Made by a program: the position numbers and the translations under genes
The notes under the pieces: generated by a model
The model's input: only the letters and a program-made list of their open reading frames with translations
Databases searched by the model: none
Told to the model about the DNA's origin: nothing
Part shown: positions 57,301-64,000 of the stretch, piece by piece
Numbering within the stretch: position 1 is the stretch's first letter
Layout: each line of letters begins with the position of its first letter
Assembly: GCA_016858145.1 (NCBI GenBank)
Contig: JAEHOE010000151.1
Coordinates: 62,001-126,000 of the forward strand
From: Edaphochlamys debaryana
Taxonomy: Eukaryota > Chlorophyta > Chlorophyceae > Chlamydomonadales
Reading direction: 5' to 3'
DNA: 64,000 nt

Positions 57301-57841
57301 CGCCCCCACGCCCGCCTCCGCCCCGTCCTCCAGCAGCAGCTTGAAGTGCTCCACGTAGCTGTGGCCCCGCCGCTCGGAGGGAGCCATCTCGGACCAGCGC
57401 TTCCAGGCGGTCCAGCCCCAGGCGGCCTGAAGGTGGGGGGCGGGGGCAAGGGCGGGAGGGAGGGTGGGACAGGGGGAGGCGTCAGCCGAGGGTCAGGCGT
57501 GCGCAGCACCAAAGGGCCCTAGCCCAGCCCAAGGCGCTTCCCAGGCACGCGAGACGCGCAACAACCCGCAGCAAGACACACATCTTCCCGACCCACGGTC
57601 TCACCACTCGGTCCCCTCGGTACAGCAGGGCGGTGCGGGTCTTGGCGTCGGGGGTGGGCTGGTCGGGCCAGGCCTCGTGGGTCGAAACGCGCAGACCCCC
57701 GGGGGCGGGGGCAGCGGAGCCCGGGGCGTGCTTGCGCCACGCAAAGCCCGAGGCGTGGGTGCCGAAGTCCACTCCGATCACAAGGCTGGGAGGGGCGGCG
57801 GAGCCGGGGGCCGCGGCCCCCAGCGAAGCCGGCAGCGACAT
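54334..57841 (-). CDS. HSPA12-type Hsp70-like ATPase, copy B
   Basis: Twelve exons: 57841-57605, 57426-57233, 57075-56942, 56837-56610, 56499-56373, 56161-55966, 55758-55588, 55392-55275, 55169-55002, 54922-54838, 54739-54583 and 54438-54334, giving 639 aa with an open frame throughout. The nucleotide-binding fold shows phosphate-1 VIGVDFGTHASGFAW (about 21-35), WCLTLPAIWSDAAKARMREA (HSPA12-like), phosphate-2 VLDCGGGTADATLH (about 233-246) and the adenosine motif LLAGGFARSAYLQARV (about 431-446). The total is close to HSPA12A/B (about 675 aa) rather than to classical Hsp70; no typical substrate domain with EEVD is present. The exon 9 acceptor is a weak AAG. A role in protein homeostasis or signalling is inferred only from the family. 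It is tandem with copy C upstream. Confidence 0.9.
56617..57097 (-). repeat. Identical block shared by HSPA12-like copies B and C (C: 60758-61238)
   Basis: Read base by base, 56617-57097 equals 60758-61238 at an offset of 4141, with the first difference at GTCAC against GTCGC. The block covers parts of exons 3 and 4 and the whole 104-nt intron. The other introns differ strongly, so this looks like gene conversion or a very recent local exchange. Confidence 0.85.
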
Positions 57842-58589
57842 GGCGGGAGGTCCCAGGCCCAGGGCAGGAGGCTAGAGCCGAAGTCGCGAAGGCGAGGCAA
57901 AGGCAGCGGCTGCAGTACTATCCAGGATGGCCGCCGGACCAGTGCGTGGGGCTGCTGTGCGGCTGTGTGGCGGTCCGGTGTGTCTTGAGGCCGGCTGACT
58001 TCGCCCCTGCTCACGGCAAGACCCTATCCCAACGTGGGTCGCCGTACGGGCCTGTGTGGACCCGTGGCGGAGTGCTGAGGGCTGCCTCGGAGGGCGAAGG
58101 GAGCCGCAGAGCTAGCATCTCAAGAGCAGCGGCAGAGCCGGCGCGCAGATTCCAGCAGTCTGCAGTCTGCTATCTGTTTCCAGCTGTCCCCTGCTGCGTA
58201 GCCTGGGGCGCCCTCTGCTTCGCTAGCCAGAGCCAGCCTGGTGCAGTCCCCATTCTCTGTGCTTGCTGTGCGAAAGGAGGCATTGTTGCACGCCTCCCCC
58301 ATCCGGGTTGGGACCTGATGAGTCTTCGAACTTACACCGCCGCCACGGACCGGCCTGCAGCTGGCCACACATTCAGCTCAACCCAATGTACCCGCAGTCA
58401 CTCCTCACTCCGCGCTCCCGGCCTCAGGCGAAGCACTTTGTGCCCCCTCACACGTCCAAACACCCCGGCTACGAGTGCTCGGCAGCTTGCAACCTAGTTT
58501 CCTTTGCCCTAGCCAGCAGCTTTCGCCCGGCTCCCAGCATCCTCCGTCACCCAGCCCCGCCCACTAAGGTAGCACGCCGCTTGGGCCCC
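57842..58589. promoter_or_regulatory. 5' region of HSPA12-like copy B / 3' flank of copy C
   Basis: About 57960-58110 matches the 5' flanks of copies A and C. The remaining 58110-58589 has no supported feature. Confidence 0.55.
58026..58040 (-). promoter_or_regulatory. Promoter box GACCCACGTTGGGAT, copy B
   Basis: Exact match to the box of copy A, 185 bp upstream of the ATG. Confidence 0.5.
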
Positions 58590-61500
58590 TCACGCCACGT
58601 CTCCGTCCCAGTTGATGCTGGCCGCCTCTATGTTCTTGATGCGGGGGTCCATGGCGACGAGGGACACCTCCGTGGCGCCGAAGCGCATCTCCGTCTGGGA
58701 AGGGTCAGGAACAGGGCAGCAGGGGAAGTACAGACCTGGTTAGAAGTAAGGTTGACGCAACGCAACGTGAAAGGCTAGTGCCCAGGTTTGCAGTGACCCA
58801 TTCGGACTCAACATGTCATCATTCACCTCCAGGCCGTAGTCGGAGGCGGAAGACAGGCTGCGGGACCAGCCGGAGGGTAGCGACAGGGACACGGTTGCCT
58901 TCTTCTCCATGTCCGGCTCCCCCGTGTAGCGGGCAGAGGTGCTCGGAGTGGTGTAGAGGTCAAACTCTACCGCGTTTTGGGTCCTGTGAGGGCGGAGGGG
59001 GTAGGCCAGAAGAAGAGGCACGAACTTTGACACAAAGCCCGACAAAGTCCGACTGCCACCTGGAAGCCGGCTGTCGACGTCATTCCCTTCCTCACTTCCT
59101 CCTTCGACCGCCTATCGACTCACTTTTTGAAGGGGCTGAAGGTGTGCTTGACCACCTGGTTCACCTCCACCAGCTGCCCGCGCTTCACGAACTCCCGGAA
59201 CACGCCGTCTGCGTGGTTTGGAGAGTGTTCAGGGCAGTGGTCAACGTCAGGAGCCGGGACAGAACACCGCAAGGCAGGCTGCAAGGGCCGAAGCCTGCGT
59301 ACCGGCGTAGTAGCAGTTCTTCTCCTCGTTCCAGATCTTTTGGGGGTAGCCCTGGCTGGCGGCCTGGATGGCGTCCTCCGGCGCCCAGGAGCGCGATGTG
59401 AGCACACCGTAGCTGAGGCGGCTGCGGCGGCCTGACACGATGGAGGGCAGGGTGCCGTAGACCACCGCGCCTGCAGACGGGTAGCATACATGGGCGCGAT
59501 TCAATTCCCGCTGTCAGTCGCTGTGGCAGGGGACTTTCTGGCAAGGAGGTAGGTTAGTCGTGTAAGGGCGAACATACGTTGACTCGCAGCAACCTATTGA
59601 CCTCACCCTTGACCACCGCCGCCCCCGGGTCGTCCTCTGGCAGCAGCAGCGAGGCCCCCCGGGGCAGGGCGTGGCGCACTCGGGCCTGCAGGTAGGCGGA
59701 GCGGGCGAAGCCGCCGGCGAGCAGGACCTGGGGGGGGAGGGACGGGAAAAGGGCCATGGGTTGCGGCAAGGACCAAGGTACAATCGGAGCGGTGTGAAGA
59801 CAACATATAGGCCCCGCCCGTACAGCCATCCCCCACCTTGTTGCAGCTGTTTCCCAGCCGTGCCCCCTCCTCCGCCACGTCCGCCATGAGCTCCAGCGCC
59901 TTGTCCACCACGGGGTCGAACACGCGGCTGGCCACCACCTCGGAGGGGAGCACCAGCTGCCGGTCGGAGCTCACCCAGCCGCGGAGGCGGTCGGGGGAGG
60001 ACAGGGACTGAGGGGTCAGAACGAGTTGGCGGCAGCGGAAGACCATAGTCAGAAGGGCAGCAACCTTGACACGCCACATATAGCTTCTCAGGTCACTCAG
60101 GGGACAGGGCCAAGCGCAGGTCCTGGGGCACATACATACGACAGGAAGAAATCTGTCAGCGTTCACGCACCTGCAGCTTATACCGCCCCAACCTCTCCAC
60201 GAGGCCAGGGGGCAGAGGCAGGCGGATGTCTCCCATGCCAACACCGGCAACCTTGACCAGCCCTCCGCCCAGGAAGCCGCCACCGCCCAAGGCAGGCGCA
60301 CTGCCCGCCGCGGCAGTTAGGGAGATGGGGCCGCCACCCGCAAAGCCGCGCTTGCTGACCTCCCACCTGGGGATAGCGCGGAAGGGACAAGAGCAACAGC
60401 GCCAGGAAGCTAACGACTCACCGCGATATTCAGTTTGCAGGGACAGGAAGCGGAGGTCAAGGACCGGCTTAAAGGCACGAGAGACGTGATTGGAAAGGGG
60501 TCGCGTTCAGGACAGAGTTCGCGAGCTCGCAGCCCCCACCTGCTCTTCAGCTTGGCCACCTCTCCTCGATCCTCCACCTGCCACGCATCCCACGCCTCCG
60601 CCCCCAGCAGATCCCGAATGTACGACCACGCAGCAGCGTCCACGTGCGCACCGCCCGCCAGCGCGCCTGGGGGAGGTTAGCAGTGCTGAGGTTGAGGACA
60701 GGTTGGCAAGACACACCTCCTGACACCCCTTCCCTCCCACCTCGCCCTACCTCTTCCCACCGCCGCCTCCTCCAGCCTCACGCCCAGGCCTGCGCCGCGG
60801 ACCCTGTGCAGCGTGGCGTCCGCCGTGCCGCCCCCGCAGTCCAGGACCAGGGCCACGTCGCCGTCCGCCAGGGCCTCGGCCCCACCGCCCCCGGCCCCCG
60901 CCGCAACGGCCGACAGCGCCGCAGCCTCGGGCTCAAGGGTGAGCAGCAGAGAGCGGGAGCCCACGGTGGGGGTCAGGCCTGGGGACAGGATTGGGACAAG
61001 GGAGAAAGTCAGGGGCGCGGGCGTGAAAACACAGCTCCTGATGCGCCCGCCCCCGCATTGATCCCCCCAGGCCCCCGCTCACCCGCCCTGTGCGCCGCCT
61101 CCCTCATCCGGGCCTTGGCTGCGTCGCTCCAGATGGCGGGCAGCGTGAGGCACCACACGGTGTCATCGGAGCTCAGGGTGACGCCGGCGGTGCGGCGGAG
61201 GTGCTCGCGGATGTACCTGGGAGGATGGCAGGAAGGTCGCATGGGAGGCACGAGGTAGGGGTCAAGGGGCGAATGGGTTGGTTCAGAAGCCCCCCTGAGC
61301 TGCCCTCCCTGCGTCCCTCCCCCTCCCGACCCACTTCCTCATCTCCCCCAGGTAGTCTGCCGCCGCCTGCACCCGCGTGACCCCTGGCGGCAGGGCGCAC
61401 CCCGCCCCCACGCCCGCCTCCGCCCCGTCCTCCAGCAGCAGCTTGAAGTGCTCCACGTAGCTGTGGCCCCGCCGCTCAGAGGGGGACATCTCGGCCCAGC

Positions 61501-61950
61501 GCCTCCAGGCGGTCCAGCCCCAGGAGGCCTGCAGGTGGGGGCGGGGGGAGGGGAGGGCGGGGGAAGGGGCAAGGGAGGGGCAGTAGGGGTCAGCAAAGCG
61601 TCAGGCCCGCATGGCATGCGCTGCACAGGAAGAACCCTCGCGTTGCCGCTACGCTTGCGAAGGCCAACCCCAGCCGAAGGCCCGGCCTCATCGCCCCCGA
61701 CCCGAGGTCTCACCACTCGGTCCCCTCGGTACAGCAGGGCGGTGCGGGTCTTGGCGTCGGGGGTGGGCTGGTCGGGCCAGGCCTCGTGGGTGGACACACG
61801 CAGGGCCCCGGGGGCGGAGGCAGCGGAGCCCGGCCATTGCTTGCGCCACGCAAAGCCCGAGGCGTGGGTGCCGAAGTCCACTCCGATCACCAGGCTGGGA
61901 GGGGCGGCGGAGCCGGGGGCCGCAGCCCCCAGCGATGCCGGCAAAGACAT
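58590..61950 (-). CDS. HSPA12-type Hsp70-like ATPase, copy C
   Basis: Twelve exons: 61950-61714, 61528-61335, 61216-61083, 60978-60751, 60666-60540, 60366-60171, 60007-59837, 59727-59607, 59470-59303, 59208-59124, 58983-58827 and 58694-58590, giving 640 aa with an open frame throughout. Exon lengths equal those of copy B except exon 8, which has one extra Asp codon (PEDDPG against PEDPG). The same nucleotide-binding motifs are present. The C-terminal exons 9-12 differ most from B (for example NEEKNCYYAG, KHTFSPFKK, SINWDGDVA), whereas exons 3-4 and the intron between them are identical to B. This is the outer member of the tandem pair, divergent from the coiled-coil gene at 62569. Confidence 0.9.
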
Positions 61951-62568
61951 GGCGAGGGCCCAGGCCCTGGGCAGAAGGCTAGGTAAAGGAGCGTCGGCAA
62001 CAGCGTTCTATAGGACCCACTGCTACTGGGCGGGGGCAGATAAAGCGACGCCCGCGTGGGCGCTCGGCGGGTCTTAACGCCGGGTGCTTCGCAGCTCACG
62101 CTCACGCCACGATCCCATCCCGACGTGGGTCGTCGAGCCGGCCCGTGAGCTCGCTGCGGCGCGCTGTAGCGCTGAGAGCCACCTCGGATGGCGAAGGGCG
62201 CAAACGCCTAAAGTGCAGCGACGCTGCTGAACTGCGCAGTCCCTGCCAGCAGTGGCCCTCGCGAGCCGGCAGCCCCTGTCCCCCAGCTGTCGCTGGCGGT
62301 GAAAGCACGCAGCTCGTCTCCGTGCGCCTCCCTCGCCAGAGCCAGCGTACTGGCACCACGGCACAGGTGCAGTTCCCCGCCCTCTGGAGCTCTTCGTCTC
62401 ATCCGCCCCGCATTATCTGCTGTGTGTATGTCCCCGTAAGAGACGCTGTTAAGCAGTTCCTGCAACCTGCCGCTTCACCGCTCTGTCCCTTGCTGCAGAC
62501 CTGCTGGCCCCGACCGCCGAGCCTTTGGCTTCCCCTGCCGGCGCCGGTGGCCCGCTGCGTGGGCCGCC
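61951..62568. promoter_or_regulatory. Divergent 5' region of HSPA12-like copy C and coiled-coil gene
   Basis: The part at 62060-62180 matches the promoters of copies A and B. Contains TTAAGACCCGCCGAGCG at about 62061-62078 (minus) and the 15-mer box at 62117-62131. Confidence 0.55.
62117..62131 (-). promoter_or_regulatory. Promoter box GACCCACGTCGGGAT, copy C
   Basis: One mismatch (T to C) to the box of copies A and B, 167 bp upstream of the ATG. Confidence 0.45.
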
Positions 62569-64000
62569 ATGGACCCTGCGGGGACAGCGGTGGCGGAGGA
62601 GACGGAGGTCAGGCTCCGGAAGGCGCTGGAGCTTATCAACACGCACCTCAAAGTTGCCGTGTCTGAAGGCGCTGGCCTGGGTGCCGAGAAGCAGGCACTT
62701 CGGCAGGAGGTGAGCAGGCCGCAGAAGTGGGTGGTGGGGTGTGGCCAGCCCTTTAGCCGCTTGCAGGTCGGTCAACGGCTAGGCGAAGCTGTGAACAGGC
62801 TTGCCAGGCCGTAACCCGTCCTTCATACCCCTCGCAGGTCGAGGCCTTGAAGAAGCAGCTGGACGCCGCGGAGAAGGAGGGGGCCAAGCTCAATGTAAGC
62901 CACTGGAGAGGGGTAGAGTGGTAGGCCAAACCGCCTTGATCATCAGGCATACGCCTTACGTTCGGTTCCTACTCAGATAGTTGGGCTTGGCTCCACTTTG
63001 CAGACCTGACGCATGCAATGCAGGCTGACCTGAACGAGGCTGTTGCGGAGCGCTCGTGCCTCATCAACAAGCTGAACCAGTGCCGCGAGGAGGTAAGCCA
63101 TCCGTTTCCGTGAGCCATTCCGTGATAGGAAGATTGTGGGACCCTGACCCCTCATGATCCCCATCCGCTTAACCAGTTTGAGGACCTCGAGAGCCGCATG
63201 GACAGCCGTCCCTCCCACGGCCCTGGCCAGCCAGCTCCGCACGGTCCAGCAACGCCCCAGCCGGGTCCGCAGCCACCGCGGCAGTCCGTGCTGGGGTCTC
63301 TCACAGGGTCCATCGGGGCCTTCCTAACTGGCAGCTCCGCTTCCAACAGCATCTACAGCAACCCAGCTGAGCGGGAGCCCGCCCCCATCGGAGTGCTGGC
63401 CCCAGCCATCCCCAAGGTGCCGGCCGCCCACCCACCCCCGCCGCCCCTCCTCGCGCTGGACCCGTACCAGCTGCTGCCCGGAGCCGACCTGCCCATCGGC
63501 CTCACCCGGAGCGACCTGCAGTTCCGCTGCCACCAGTTCAGCCGGCACCTGGAGGACTTGGTGAGAGGGGGCGTTGCAAGTCCGTGCGAATATCCTCTTA
63601 GTCTTAGAAGTCACTTCGTCGCCTCATCCCTTTTGTTGCTCTGGCCCCCTACCTCAGGCCACGTACCTTGTCGAGAACTGTCCCGACGCCACGCGCCTGG
63701 CCGAGTTCGCCCGGCAGCAGGCTGTGCCGCACGGCGTGTCCGAGGTCATCCCTTCCGATGCCCTCAGCTCAGCGCCCGCTCCCTTCCTGGGCCACATGCT
63801 CATGGTCTGGATGCGCGACCGTGGGCCCTGGGCGGACCCCCTCCGTCACCTGGGCTGCAGCTTCACGTTCGGCCCCCTGCCCCAGTCCGGCAGCTCCGGC
63901 CCGGAGGCGGCAGGCGAGCGGCACCTGTGGGAGCTGCTGCGGAGCTACGCCGCTCGGCGCTGGCTGCCCGTGGTGGAGGCTGCGGCCAAGCGGGCGGCGG
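62569..64000 (+). CDS. Coiled-coil-start protein of unknown function (partial, runs off right edge)
   Basis: Exons: 62569-62709, 62838-62894, 63024-63092, 63177-63560 and 63658 to beyond 64000; all phases are zero. The start is MDPAGTAVAEETEVRLRKAL in a good ATG context. The first ~90 residues form an amphipathic helix (LRKALELINTHLKVAVSEG, ALKKQLDAAEKEGAKL, LNEAVAERSCLINKLNQC) of likely coiled coil. A Pro/Gly-rich stretch (about 100-190) follows, then a folded region starting LDPYQLLPGADLPIGL with many conserved-looking residues (HQFSRHLEDL, WMRDRGPWADPLRHLG, LWELLRSYAARRWLP). The family is not recognised, and the C-terminus is outside the window. Confidence 0.8.

Noticed and set aside
1..64000. 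Prokaryotic features (operons, CRISPR, phage, insertion sequences) and tRNA/rRNA genes
   Set aside because: The genes are intron-rich and eukaryotic; no regularly spaced repeats, transposase-like reading frames or cloverleaf-like tRNA sequence were seen by eye.

Overview
This is eukaryotic nuclear DNA: GC-rich, with genes cut by many short introns (about 40-300 nt; GTGAG/GTGGG-type donors, pyrimidine-CAG acceptors), no operons, and ATGs often in a GCCATGG-like context. An ARP7-type actin-related protein (a plant/green-lineage family) and the GC-rich, intron-dense style suggest a unicellular green alga, perhaps a trebouxiophyte or chlorophyte. I cannot name the species. Exon joins were worked out by hand; phases and lengths were checked for most genes.

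Left part (1-11 kb): the start of a minus-strand gene leaves the left edge. Two tandem paralogues follow (2506-5205 and 8198-11093, minus), each 8 exons. They encode about 545-aa two-pass membrane proteins with a sequon-bearing exoplasmic domain and a long Ser/Pro/Gly-rich tail; I do not recognise the family.

Middle part (12-35 kb), housekeeping-like genes: an aldo/keto-reductase-like protein with a lost catalytic His (minus), an RBM45-like three-RRM RNA-binding protein (minus), an armadillo-repeat protein (plus), a small acidic protein of unknown function (minus), transcription elongation factor ELF1 with a very long C-terminal extension (plus), and a divergent pair of small intronless low-complexity proteins.

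Right part (35-62 kb) is an inverted duplication. The left arm has an HSPA12-type Hsp70-like gene (copy A, frameshifted) followed by an intact ARP7 gene, both plus. The right arm, on the minus strand, has a decayed ARP7 copy and two HSPA12-like genes in tandem (B and C, both with complete 12-exon reading frames). Between the arms (41.9-51.5 kb) sit a short-chain dehydrogenase, an SLC22/OCT-like MFS transporter and a CYP85-clan-like P450; transporter and P450 are divergent and share about 430 bp. B and C share a stretch of at least 480 bp identical through a whole intron, and all three HSPA12-like copies keep the same promoter box. A coiled-coil-start protein of unknown function begins at 62569 and runs off the right edge.

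No tRNA, rRNA, CRISPR array, recognisable transposon or prokaryotic feature was seen.
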